Shown here piece after piece: positions 1-9,394 of a stretch of DNA of 33,543 nt; within the stretch, counting starts at the first letter, position 1, and the number at the start of each line of letters is the position of its first letter. The notes beneath the pieces were generated by a model. That model was not told where the DNA came from, did not search any database, and saw only the letters and a program-made list of their open reading frames with translations. The DNA is from Sphingobacteriales bacterium (lineage in GTDB: Bacteria > Bacteroidota > Bacteroidia > Sphingobacteriales > Sphingobacteriaceae). The DNA lies in NCBI GenBank assembly GCA_004294495.1, contig REAS01000072.1, positions 1-33,543 of the forward strand, written 5' to 3'. The position numbers and the translations under genes were made by a program.

Positions 1-205
1 ATGTGGTATTGACTAAACCCAAAAAAAGAGAGTCTGCTTGCTTAAACGACGATTTTAGAGAGTTGGTTTTAGGGCTTTTTTAAATGCGTTAGCCCTGCGA
101 GTAAGATCAAAAAATATGTTTTTAATTATTATTTGTTTATGAAAATTAAATTTAGTTTGTACCTAAATAACACCAAAGCCATAAATACCTCATATATTTG
201 TAGGT

Positions 206-814
206 ATGAGTATCAAAACAATCTTCAAACTACAATTACCTACAGACCCACTTTGGGTAAAAAATGTTGTAGAAAGTAATTTAGAAGAAATATTAACCGA
301 CCACGCCTACTGCGAACAAAAAGCTGCAACTAACGCCATTACGCTAATTATTCAAAACCCAAACATTAGCGAGTTGGTGCAAGAAATGGCGCAACTGGTA
401 CAGGAAGAAATGGAGCATTTTAAACTTGTACATACTTTTATTATAAACCGAGGTTTTATTCTAGGGCAAGAGAGAAAAGATAATTACGTAAACCAACTCA
501 CCAAATTTTTAAAACGTGGGGGAGGAGAGCCAAAACGAATTGAAAGTATGGTAGATAGGTTGCTACTTGCTGCAATGATAGAAGCCCGTAGCTGCGAACG
601 ATTTAAAGTACTATCGCAACATATAAACGATACCGAATTAGCTTCTTTTTACAACGAATTAATGATATCGGAAGCTACTCATTACACCCTTTTTATTGGT
701 CTTGCTCGCAAATATGGCCAAGGTATTGATGTTGAAAAACGTTGGCAAGAGTGGTTAGATTATGAAGGTGAAATTATTAAAGATTATGCAAAATCTGAAA
801 GCATACACGGGTAA
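206..814 (+). CDS. miaE: tRNA-(ms2io6A)-hydroxylase (MiaE family diiron protein)
   Basis: 202-aa ORF; ferritin-like helices with E..(EMEH)..E..(EATHY) diiron pattern; N-terminus (LPTDPLWV) typical of MiaE. Confidence 0.9.
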   Translation: MSIKTIFKLQLPTDPLWVKNVVESNLEEILTDHAYCEQKAATNAITLIIQNPNISELVQEMAQLVQEEMEHFKLVHTFIINRGFILGQERKDNYVNQLTKFLKRGGGEPKRIESMVDRLLLAAMIEARSCERFKVLSQHINDTELASFYNELMISEATHYTLFIGLARKYGQGIDVEKRWQEWLDYEGEIIKDYAKSESIHG

Positions 815-960
815 ATTAAAATCAAAAGTTAAAATTGAAAATTCAAAACCTGATTAAAATTAAAAATTTAAAACATGTTTGAATTTAAAAGTTAAAATTT
901 AATTATTTCTAATTATGGATAAAAAACTAAATCAAAAATCACAATTCATAACTCACACAC

Positions 961-1362
961 AACAAGCAAATCATAAATCACACATCAAAAATCACAAATC
1001 AAACTCACACTAAACAAGCAAATCATAAATCACACATCAAAAATCAAAAATCAAACACACACCAAACAAGCAAATCATAAATCACACATCAAAAATCACA
1101 AATCAAACTCACACAGAACAAGCAAATCAAAAATCACAAATCAAACTCACACAAAACAAGCAAATCATAACTCACACATCAAAACTCACAAATCAAAATC
1201 ACATCAAACAAGCAAATTAAAAATCACACATCAAAAATCACAAATCAAACTCACACCAAACAAGCAAATCATAAATCACACATCAAAAATCACAAACCAA
1301 ACTTACACCCAACAAGCAAATCACACATCAAAAATCACAAATCACGAATCAAAAATCACAAA
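961..1362 (+). repeat. 52-bp tandem repeat array, 8 units, immediately upstream of the ald start codon
   Basis: Unit AACAAGCAAATCATAAATCACACATCAAAAATCACAAATCAAACTCACAC; unit starts at 961, 1013, 1065, 1117, 1155, 1207, 1259, 1311 (period 52; the 1117 unit is 14 bp short). Confidence 0.95.
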
Positions 1363-1365
1363 CCT

Positions 1366-2592
1366 ATGGAAGTAAAAGGACTAAATGGATTTTCGGAAAT
1401 TGCCCAACAAGCAATGTTGCAACCACAAGAAGCTTTAGAAGAAACAAAAAATCGTAAAAACCAATTATTTATAGGGATACCTAAAGAAACTTCGTTTCAA
1501 GAAAACCGTATTGCGCTTACTCCATTATCTGTTGCTTTATTAATTCATAACGACCATAAAGTAGTTATAGAAGCTGGTGCTGGCCTTGCGGCAAACTTTA
1601 CCGATACCGATTATAGCGAACAAGGCGCACAAATTACTTACAACACTCAAGAAGTTTACCAAGCCGATATAATTATAAAAATTGCCCCACCAACCGATGC
1701 TGAGATTGAATTGATGAAACAAGGACAAATTATAATATCAACCCTGCAAATGTCTACTATAAAACAGGAGAACTTACACGCAATGATGCACAAAAAAATT
1801 ACTGCATTAGCATTTGAATATTTAAGGGATGATGCTAACATATTAAGTGTTGTAAGGGCAATGGGCGAAATTGTAGGCTCAACATCAATATTAATTGCTG
1901 CCGAGTATTTGAGTAATGTTTTTGAAGGTAAAGGCTTAATGCTAGGTGGTGTAACCGGTGTACCGCCTACCGAAATTGTAATTTTAGGAGCCGGAACAGT
2001 AGGCGAGTATGCAGCCCGTACTGCTTTAGGTTTGGGTGCACAAGTTAAAGTTTTCGATTCATCGTTATACAAATTACGCCGCTTACAAAACAACATTGGC
2101 AACCGTGTTTTTACCTGCGTTATGCAACCTATAGTACTAAAAAAAGCCATAACCACCTGCGATGTTGTTATTGGTGCAGTAAGAGCAACCAACGGCCGAA
2201 GCCCCTGCATAGTAAGCGAAGAAACGGTAAGCTTAATGAAACCAAACTCGGTAATAATAGATGTGAGTATTGACCAAGGCGGATGCTTCGAAACATCGGA
2301 AGTAACCAACCATAAAAACCCGGTTTTTAAAAAATATGGCGTTACACATTATTGCGTACCAAATATTGCATCGCGTGTTAGTCGTACTGCAACTTACGCA
2401 CTAACAAATATTTTTACGCCTATACTTTTAGATATTGGCGAATTGGGGGGAATTATGAATCTAATTTGGGAAAAACCAAGTGTACGAAATGCAGTTTATT
2501 TGCATCAAGGCCATCTTACTAATAAAGATTTAGGCAACCGATTTAACATGCCTCATAAAGATTTAAACTTGCTTGTAGTATCGCAACGTTAG
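1366..2592 (+). CDS. ald: alanine dehydrogenase family protein (Ald / transhydrogenase alpha-like)
   Basis: 408 aa; IGIPKE..ENRIALTP, Rossmann VILGAGTVGEYAARTALGLGA, PNIASRVSRTATYALTN motifs. Confidence 0.88.
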   Translation: MEVKGLNGFSEIAQQAMLQPQEALEETKNRKNQLFIGIPKETSFQENRIALTPLSVALLIHNDHKVVIEAGAGLAANFTDTDYSEQGAQITYNTQEVYQADIIIKIAPPTDAEIELMKQGQIIISTLQMSTIKQENLHAMMHKKITALAFEYLRDDANILSVVRAMGEIVGSTSILIAAEYLSNVFEGKGLMLGGVTGVPPTEIVILGAGTVGEYAARTALGLGAQVKVFDSSLYKLRRLQNNIGNRVFTCVMQPIVLKKAITTCDVVIGAVRATNGRSPCIVSEETVSLMKPNSVIIDVSIDQGGCFETSEVTNHKNPVFKKYGVTHYCVPNIASRVSRTATYALTNIFTPILLDIGELGGIMNLIWEKPSVRNAVYLHQGHLTNKDLGNRFNMPHKDLNLLVVSQR

Positions 2593-2627
2593 TTTGGGGA
2601 AATAATTTTTTAATTATATCGTATATT

Positions 2628-3131
2628 TTAAATTAAATAAACGGCATCTTTCTCGTTGTTTTCATTTAAAATTACTTGAACATGTTCTTTTAAAACCGTT
2701 GAAAGCTCTAATCCTACAAAATCGGTAGCAATCGGAAAAAGTTTGTGGCTGCGGTTTATTAAAACTGAGGTACGTAATTTTTTTATAGGCGATTTTAAAA
2801 AAAAAGCCGATCCTAATGCCAAATTACGGCCGCTACTTAAAACATCATCTACCAAAATAACAACTTTGTTATCTAAATTTATTAATTTAATATCAGTTGA
2901 AGCATCGTAATTAATACTTTCTTTATCTAATAAAATACTGCTTACTGTAATTTTTATTTCACAAATTTTTTGTAAAACACTTTGCAAGCGTATTGCAAAC
3001 CTATAACCCCTGGCCCAAACACCAGCTATTATTACTTCTTTTTCTTCAAAATTATCTTCCAATATTTGAAAAGCAATTCTATTGATTTTTTGCTGAATTT
3101 GGTTTTTATCTAAAATTAATTCTCTTTTCAT
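2628..3131 (-). CDS. phosphoribosyltransferase domain protein (PyrR-like)
   Basis: 167 aa; PRPP-binding motif VVILVDDVLSSGRNLA. Confidence 0.8.
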   Translation of the reverse strand: MKRELILDKNQIQQKINRIAFQILEDNFEEKEVIIAGVWARGYRFAIRLQSVLQKICEIKITVSSILLDKESINYDASTDIKLINLDNKVVILVDDVLSSGRNLALGSAFFLKSPIKKLRTSVLINRSHKLFPIATDFVGLELSTVLKEHVQVILNENNEKDAVYLI

Positions 3132-3186
3132 AATTTAAAATTGCAATAATTTCATTTTAATTAATTTGTACATCAATTTAGTAAAT

Positions 3187-3966
3187 CTAAACTTTACTAA
3201 TAAATTCTACTACTTTTTTGTTAAACAAATATGCTTTATCTAAATTAACCACATGCCCACAGTTATCAAAAACCATTAAAGTAGAATAGTGTTTTTGTGT
3301 TTTAACCAATTCTTTAATAGAAGGCAGAAACATTGCATCTTGATCGCCCAAGATATAAAAAATAGGTATTTCTAATTCGTTTTGCCTAAAACTTTTTAAT
3401 ACAGGGTTAACTTGGTTGGCTAAGCTAAACCAACGTATAAATTCTTTTTGGTTTAATTTTTTTGCTTCTTTAATAAACACATCTCTTGATGGTTTGTGGT
3501 TTTTGCGTGGCATAATTATGTACGCAAAAAAAGTATATAAAGTTATGTAGGGTATTATTTTTTTAAAAATATTGCCAATGGCAACTAACACTTTAGACCT
3601 AAAGTTTAGTTGCATAATTGCACCAGCTAAAACCATACTACTTACCCTTTTTGGGTGCTTGTCGGCAAGTTGCCTAAGAATTATTGTACCCAAAGAAATG
3701 GCAACAAAATGCGATTTTTTAATATTTAAAACATTTAAAAGTTCTATAATATCGTTTGCTAAAAACTCGAAAGTATATTTTACATTTCCTAAATCTTGGC
3801 TTCCCAAAGAGTTACCGTGGCCACGTAAATCAAGTAACAAAACATTAAAATGCTTTTTAAATGCTTTAATTTGTTTAAACCACGTAATGTAGCTACCGCC
3901 TGCACCGTGAATAAATGTTACCCATTCGGTAGATTTTGGATTAAGATATGTAATGTGATTTAACAA
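3187..3966 (-). CDS. alpha/beta hydrolase
   Basis: 259 aa; HGAGGS oxyanion region, LLDLRGHGNS, nucleophile-elbow-like VAISLGT, catalytic D (GDQDAMF) and H (CGHVVNLD). Confidence 0.88.
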   Translation of the reverse strand: MLNHITYLNPKSTEWVTFIHGAGGSYITWFKQIKAFKKHFNVLLLDLRGHGNSLGSQDLGNVKYTFEFLANDIIELLNVLNIKKSHFVAISLGTIILRQLADKHPKRVSSMVLAGAIMQLNFRSKVLVAIGNIFKKIIPYITLYTFFAYIIMPRKNHKPSRDVFIKEAKKLNQKEFIRWFSLANQVNPVLKSFRQNELEIPIFYILGDQDAMFLPSIKELVKTQKHYSTLMVFDNCGHVVNLDKAYLFNKKVVEFISKV

Positions 3967-4294
3967 AATATAGGGTAAAGATATTAATTGAATACAAATA
4001 TTTGGGATGATTTTGAACTAAAAAATAAGTTAAGCCTTCGGATAAGTACAGAACATGAAATTTTAATTTTTTATTAATGCTTTATTACATGTAGAAAGAA
4101 ATATATAACATTTTAACGGCCTTAAACCTTTAAATTTTGCTTTATTTAATAAAAAGGTTTAATGATTATATGATGGTTTAAATTTACACTCCATAAAATA
4201 GCCAGCAGTTTAAACCCTCAATTTCATCTAACAATTGTAAAATATAAATCATAAATAGGCTATTTACATAATTTGCAGTATTTTAGTTTTTTAA

Positions 4295-5881
4295 ATGGAA
4301 GCTCAATACATATCCTATAAAGAAACTGGCTGTTTTTCGCCCACAATCATTCGTTATTTAGATGAAGATAATACCCTTAAACCATTTATTAATGAGTTTG
4401 CAAGTATAGCAGCTTTCGAAAAAGTTATTAATCAAAAAAGTTTAAATGCAGACCGAGATATGCTTGTGAAAGTGTTAAAGTCGCAGTATCAAGCCATTGA
4501 TAATCAAAGCCAAAATTTAATACAAAATATAGAAATCCTACACCAAAACAACACTTTTACCATTACAACTGGCCACCAATTAAATATATTTACGGGCCCA
4601 TTATATTTTATTTTTAAGATAGTTACTGCTATAAAACTTTCGCTAGATTTAAAGCTACAATACCCAAATTACAATTTTGTTCCATTGTATTGGATGGCCA
4701 CCGAAGACCACGATTTTGAAGAGATTAACCATACCCACATTGGCGGTAAAAAATTAATTTGGGACATTAATACCGAAGGTGCAACAGGTCAAATAAGTAA
4801 TCAAACCATTAAAAAAACGCTCGACGAATACAACCAAATGTTAGGCTTATCGCTTAACGCAGATACTTTGGCCGACGTTATAAACACTGCTTATACCCAA
4901 TTTAATACCTTGGCTGATGCAACCCGGTATTTGGTAAATCAACTTTTTGGCAAATATGGTTTAGTGATTTTAGATGCCAACGATGCCAGTTTAAAAGCAC
5001 AATTTGCATCCATTATTAAGCAAGATATTTTACAGCAAAACAGTTTTAAATGCATCGGCGAAAGCGATAAAAAACTTGCTGAAATTGGTATAAAACCACA
5101 AGTTGCCGCCCGAGAAATCAATTTTTTTTATTTAAAAGATGGATTACGAGAAAGGCTAGAATTTGAAAATAACTTTTATAAAGTTTTAAATACAAATATA
5201 AAGTTTTATGAAACCGAATTAGTAACCGAAATCGATAAACACCCCGAACGTTTTAGCCCAAACGCAGTATTACGGCCTTTGTATCAAGAAGTTATTTTAC
5301 CAAACATTGCATACATAGGCGGTGCTGCCGAGGTAACTTATTGGTTGCAGCTAAAACCAACATTTGATTTTTACGGTATTAATTTCCCAATTGTAATGCT
5401 ACGCAATTCGGCAATGTTTATTCCTAAAAAGATCCAACATAAAATACAAAAACTGCAACTGAAAACAACCGATGTTTTTACCGAAACGATTACCTTAAAA
5501 AACAATTTTACCAAAGCACACACTACCCACAATTTAAGTTTAGACGATGAATGGCGTAGCTTAAATTGCGTTTTCGAAAGTTTAAAACTTCGTACCCATA
5601 AAATAGATGCTACCCTTTCGGCTAGTACCGATGCTGTAAAAACTCGGCTACAAAAAGCCATCAAAAATCTTGAAAAAAAAATATTAAAAGCCGAGAAAAG
5701 AAACTTTGCAGAAGCAATGGCCGATATTGATAAAATTAAAAGTACCCTTTTCCCTGATAATCATTTACAAGAAAGGAGTGAAAATTTTGGCTTATTTTAT
5801 GTACAATATGGCGATGATTTTATTGCCCAACTTATCCAAAACTTTAAACCCTTAGATTTTAAATTTACCATCCTACAATAA
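4295..5881 (+). CDS. bshC: bacillithiol biosynthesis cysteine-adding enzyme BshC
   Basis: 528 aa; TTGHQLNIFTGPLYFIFKI, PLYWMATEDHDFEEINH and VLRPLYQEVILPNIAYIGGAAEVTYW are BshC-characteristic. Confidence 0.93.
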   Translation: MEAQYISYKETGCFSPTIIRYLDEDNTLKPFINEFASIAAFEKVINQKSLNADRDMLVKVLKSQYQAIDNQSQNLIQNIEILHQNNTFTITTGHQLNIFTGPLYFIFKIVTAIKLSLDLKLQYPNYNFVPLYWMATEDHDFEEINHTHIGGKKLIWDINTEGATGQISNQTIKKTLDEYNQMLGLSLNADTLADVINTAYTQFNTLADATRYLVNQLFGKYGLVILDANDASLKAQFASIIKQDILQQNSFKCIGESDKKLAEIGIKPQVAAREINFFYLKDGLRERLEFENNFYKVLNTNIKFYETELVTEIDKHPERFSPNAVLRPLYQEVILPNIAYIGGAAEVTYWLQLKPTFDFYGINFPIVMLRNSAMFIPKKIQHKIQKLQLKTTDVFTETITLKNNFTKAHTTHNLSLDDEWRSLNCVFESLKLRTHKIDATLSASTDAVKTRLQKAIKNLEKKILKAEKRNFAEAMADIDKIKSTLFPDNHLQERSENFGLFYVQYGDDFIAQLIQNFKPLDFKFTILQ

Positions 5882-5883
5882 AA

Positions 5884-6978
5884 ATGTTGTATCATATTTT
5901 TCAAGAAACTGCACTAAGAAACTTTACCGAAAACGTATTTTTAAAAATGGGTTGCTCGGTTGCTCATGCTACTTTAGCAGCCGATGTATTAATAAAATCA
6001 GATTTACGAGGAATTGATTCTCACGGCGTTGCTCGGCTTACTGGTTATGTACGCCTGTGGGAGAAAAATCGAATAAACACCCAACCAAATATTAAAATAA
6101 TACACCAAACCGCTACCACTGCAACCGTTGATGGTGATGCCGGTTTAGGGCTAGTAGTTGCCCCATTTGCAATGCAAATTGCGATAGAAAAAGCCGAGAA
6201 ATATGGCTCGGGCTGGGTGGCGGTAAAAAACTCGAACCACTTTGGCATAGCTACTTACCACGCTTTAATGGCGGTAGAAAAAGATATGATTGGCTTTGCA
6301 ATGACAAATGCTAGTCCGTTGGTTGCGCCAACTTTCTCTACCGAACGTATGTTGGGTACCAACCCAATGTGCTACGCTTTTCCGGCGGGGAATTATCCAC
6401 CACTGGTGGTAGATTTAGCTACTTCAACAGCTGCTAATGGCAAGTTAGAAATTGCCCAACGAAAAGGCGAAAACGTACCCGAAGGTTGGATACAAGATAA
6501 AGATGGAAATGTTGCATTAAACCCTGCCGACTTAAAAAATGGTGGTTCTTTATTGCCATTAGGTAGCGATAGGGAACACGGTAGCCATAAAGGATTTGGT
6601 TTAGGTGCAACGGTTGATATACTTTCGGCTGTACTATCGGGTGCTAGTTACGGGCCTTGGGTGCCGCCTTTTGTAGCTTTTTTAGACCCATTAGATAACC
6701 AACCCGGTGAAGGTATTGGACATTTTTTGGGAGCTATGCGTGTAGATGGCTTTAGGCCTAAAGAAGATTTTAAACACCATTTAGATAATTGGATAACAAG
6801 ATTTAAAGCAGCAAAACCCATAAACCCAGCGCAACCTATAATTATTCCTGGCGAACCCGAAACCATTGCCGAAATTGATCGTAAATTAAATGGGATACCC
6901 TTAATTGATGTTGTAGTAAACGATTTAAATGATTTGGCAGAAAAGTTGGGTGTTAGCAAATTAATAGGAGAGGGGTAA
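5884..6978 (+). CDS. Ldh-family (malate/L-lactate/ureidoglycolate-type) NAD(P)-dependent dehydrogenase
   Basis: 364 aa; SDLRGIDSHGVARL, NSNHFGIATYHALMA, NPMCYAFPAG; starts 3 bp after bshC stop. Confidence 0.9.
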   Translation: MLYHIFQETALRNFTENVFLKMGCSVAHATLAADVLIKSDLRGIDSHGVARLTGYVRLWEKNRINTQPNIKIIHQTATTATVDGDAGLGLVVAPFAMQIAIEKAEKYGSGWVAVKNSNHFGIATYHALMAVEKDMIGFAMTNASPLVAPTFSTERMLGTNPMCYAFPAGNYPPLVVDLATSTAANGKLEIAQRKGENVPEGWIQDKDGNVALNPADLKNGGSLLPLGSDREHGSHKGFGLGATVDILSAVLSGASYGPWVPPFVAFLDPLDNQPGEGIGHFLGAMRVDGFRPKEDFKHHLDNWITRFKAAKPINPAQPIIIPGEPETIAEIDRKLNGIPLIDVVVNDLNDLAEKLGVSKLIGEG

Positions 6979-7053
6979 CTAATAGCGAAGAATGTATCAT
7001 CCTCAATCTAATTTTTGTTATTTTATAAAGCGTAATTTATGCTTTCTTTAGGT

Positions 7054-7151
7054 GCGTTAACGATGGTAGCGGCATCCTTTTTATCAATTGCCCCCGACTT
7101 AAGTCGGGTCAATTGATAAAAAGATATAGCGGACAGCGTGTTAAAACGCCC
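7054..7151 (-). repeat. Quasi-palindromic dispersed element, copy A
   Basis: Minus strand reads GGGCGTTTTAACACGCTGTCCGCTATATCTTTTT-[hairpin 7078-7122]-GGATGCCGCTACCATCGTTAACGC; same ends as copies B-D. Confidence 0.85.
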
Positions 7152-7219
7152 AAAATTTAAACAAAACAATTATTCAAAAATTTTATATTGATTGAAATCG
7201 TGAAATAGTTATATAAAAA

Positions 7220-8452
7220 TTACTCGTACCTTAAAGCCTCCACAGGGTCTAGTTTCGATGCTTTTGAAGCAGGAATAAAGCCAGCTAATAGCCCCGTAAG
7301 TACACAGGCAATTACGCCGCCAACTATCCAAAGCCAAGGTATTACAAAGCCGGCATTCATTACTAAAGCCAGCAAATTACCAATAACAATTCCTGAAAAA
7401 ATACCGAAAAATCCGCCCATAAGGCAAATCATTATAGATTCGTACAAAAATTGTTTACGAATAATGGCTGGCGTTGCACCAATAGCTTTTCTAATACCAA
7501 TTTCTTTAATACGTTCTGTAACCGAAACCATCATAATATTCATAAGCGCAATTGCAGCGCCTAAAAGCGTAATAAATCCAATTGCAATGCCTGCAAGTTT
7601 TACGTATTTTAGGTTTTCTATTAATGTTTGTGCAACAGCGTCGCTTTTACTTACTTCAAAATTATTGTCTTTTTGTACACTTAAACTCCTAATATTTCTC
7701 ATTAAAGCAGTGGCTTCGCCAACCATATTATCCATTGCTAACGGGTTATCAACTTTTACTGCAATTGTATAGCTTGGGTTGTTTGATGTTGTTATTTGCT
7801 TACCTTTTAAAACAGGAATTATGCACACTTTATCGCCACCATAACCCATACTAGAGCCTTTAGATTCGAAAACGCCAATAATTTTAAATTTCGCACTCCC
7901 AACAGAAATAATTTTATCTAAAGGGTTTTCGTTTGAAAAAAACTTGTTTTTAATTTCATCGCCAATAATTACTACGCTGCTACCAAATTGGGTTTCTCGT
8001 AAGCTAAAATTTCGGCCTTGTGCTAGTTTATAACCCCCAGTTATTAAATATTCGGCATCGGCACCTAAAACCGATATGTTTGGGTTTGTTTTAACGTTGC
8101 CGTATTTTACCGTACCCGCCATAGTTACAAAAGTGTTTATTGATATGGTTTTGGCCACACCAAATCTGTTTTTAAACGCTACGGCTTCACTAAATTTAAT
8201 TGCAGGGTAACGTTTCGCTTTTTTGCCGGCACCGCCAATTCTAATGCCCACACCACGGTTTCGTATAGTAAAAGAATTAGCCCCCATGCTAGAAAAAGTG
8301 TTGTTTAACGATGTTTCAATTGCCGCAATTGAAGTTAAAATACCTACCAAAGCCATTAAACCAATAGCAATTATTAAGGCGGTAAGCAAACTGCGTAATT
8401 TGTTGCCCGATATTGATTGTAACGCAACTTTTAAATTTTCTTTGGCAGTCAT
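7220..8452 (-). CDS. ABC transporter permease (MacB/FtsX type)
   Basis: 410 aa; N-terminal [27 protein letters not shown]-terminal [22 protein letters not shown], terminal [12 protein letters not shown]. Confidence 0.92.
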   Translation of the reverse strand: MTAKENLKVALQSISGNKLRSLLTALIIAIGLMALVGILTSIAAIETSLNNTFSSMGANSFTIRNRGVGIRIGGAGKKAKRYPAIKFSEAVAFKNRFGVAKTISINTFVTMAGTVKYGNVKTNPNISVLGADAEYLITGGYKLAQGRNFSLRETQFGSSVVIIGDEIKNKFFSNENPLDKIISVGSAKFKIIGVFESKGSSMGYGGDKVCIIPVLKGKQITTSNNPSYTIAVKVDNPLAMDNMVGEATALMRNIRSLSVQKDNNFEVSKSDAVAQTLIENLKYVKLAGIAIGFITLLGAAIALMNIMMVSVTERIKEIGIRKAIGATPAIIRKQFLYESIMICLMGGFFGIFSGIVIGNLLALVMNAGFVIPWLWIVGGVIACVLTGLLAGFIPASKASKLDPVEALRYE

Positions 8453-8583
8453 TAATCTGAGTTTTACTAATTTAACCTAATAGACAAGCAAAAGGATGTT
8501 TTTGTTACACTTTAACATTTTTTTTTGAGTAGATATTATTTTTTAAATCAATATTTTACTTAATAATTTCTAATATATTATTT

Positions 8584-8691
8584 GGGCGTTTTAACACGCT
8601 TTCGGCTGTATCTTTTTTTAAACTGATTTACCAAGTTTTAAAAACTTGGCAAGTCAGTTTGAAAAAAGTATGCCGCCTCTATCGTTAACGC
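8584..8691 (+). repeat. Quasi-palindromic dispersed element, copy B
   Basis: GGGCGTTTTAACACGCTTTCGGCTGTATCTTTTTTT-[AAACTGATTTACCAAGTTTTAAAAACTTGGCAAGTCAGTTT]-GAAAAAAGTATGCCGCCTCTATCGTTAACGC. Confidence 0.85.
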
Positions 8692-8824
8692 AGCCTAAAC
8701 TGTGTAAATTCAATAAGAGAAATTAAACTTAGCATCATTTATAAGTTTAATTTCAATAAATTTAATCGCCTCGAAATTTTAATTAATTATAATTGTAATT
8801 CAATTTAAATAGCGCAAACCAATA

Positions 8825-9394
8825 ATGCAAATTTTTAGACTTTTTTCAGCACAATTAAAAATGTGTTTTTTAGGCATTTTCCTATTTATCAGCGTAAGCG
8901 TACATGCCCAAAACAAGTTCACAAACTATACTATAAAAAGTTTTGCAGTTAAACAAAACCAAGTTAATAGCCAAAAGTTAACCGTTTTTGCATTAGATAC
9001 TTTAACAAAAACCAATCAAAAAATTAATGGAAATTATTTGTTTACGGTTAATGGTCTGTCGCAAAGTTTGTTGTTTAACAATGGCGAGGCGGTATTAAAT
9101 TTGCCTCTAAAAAAGTCTTCCTTTTTGTACGTCAAGTTTGATAACGAAATAAACAATCCTTCAAATTTATATTACGTTTACAAAACCGATAACAGCTTAA
9201 CACCTTTTAAAGTAAACCTATTTTGGTTATTGGTAATACCAATAGGTTTAATATTAATAGGTTATATGTTTAAAAAAATAATTGGACTGGCAATTTTTTT
9301 TATGTCGGTGTATTTTTATTTTAACCATAGTAGCGGTTTATCAATGGGTATTATTTTACAAACCATATTTGATGGTTTAAAAAGCATATTTTAA
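8825..9394 (+). CDS. hypothetical secreted/membrane protein
   Basis: 189 aa; signal peptide (FLFISVSVHAQ), C-terminal hydrophobic segments. Confidence 0.7.
   Translation: MQIFRLFSAQLKMCFLGIFLFISVSVHAQNKFTNYTIKSFAVKQNQVNSQKLTVFALDTLTKTNQKINGNYLFTVNGLSQSLLFNNGEAVLNLPLKKSSFLYVKFDNEINNPSNLYYVYKTDNSLTPFKVNLFWLLVIPIGLILIGYMFKKIIGLAIFFMSVYFYFNHSSGLSMGIILQTIFDGLKSIF

Noticed and set aside
961-1362. CRISPR array
   Set aside because: Regular 52-bp period, but the whole unit repeats with no unique spacers, and no cas genes are present.
1656-2309. 217-aa minus-strand ORF antisense to ald
   Set aside because: Fully overlaps a well-supported Ald frame; no recognisable domain; low-complexity hydrophobic translation typical of antisense shadow ORFs.
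6648-6959. Antisense ORFs within dehydrogenase, bshC, permease, nhaA, glnN, lemA and ABC genes
   Set aside because: All mirror strong coding frames on the other strand and lack family features.
8825-9394. Hypothetical protein as a new system component
   Set aside because: Single signal-peptide/membrane protein next to tamL-like gene, transcribed convergently; no evidence for a functional link beyond the shared stop.
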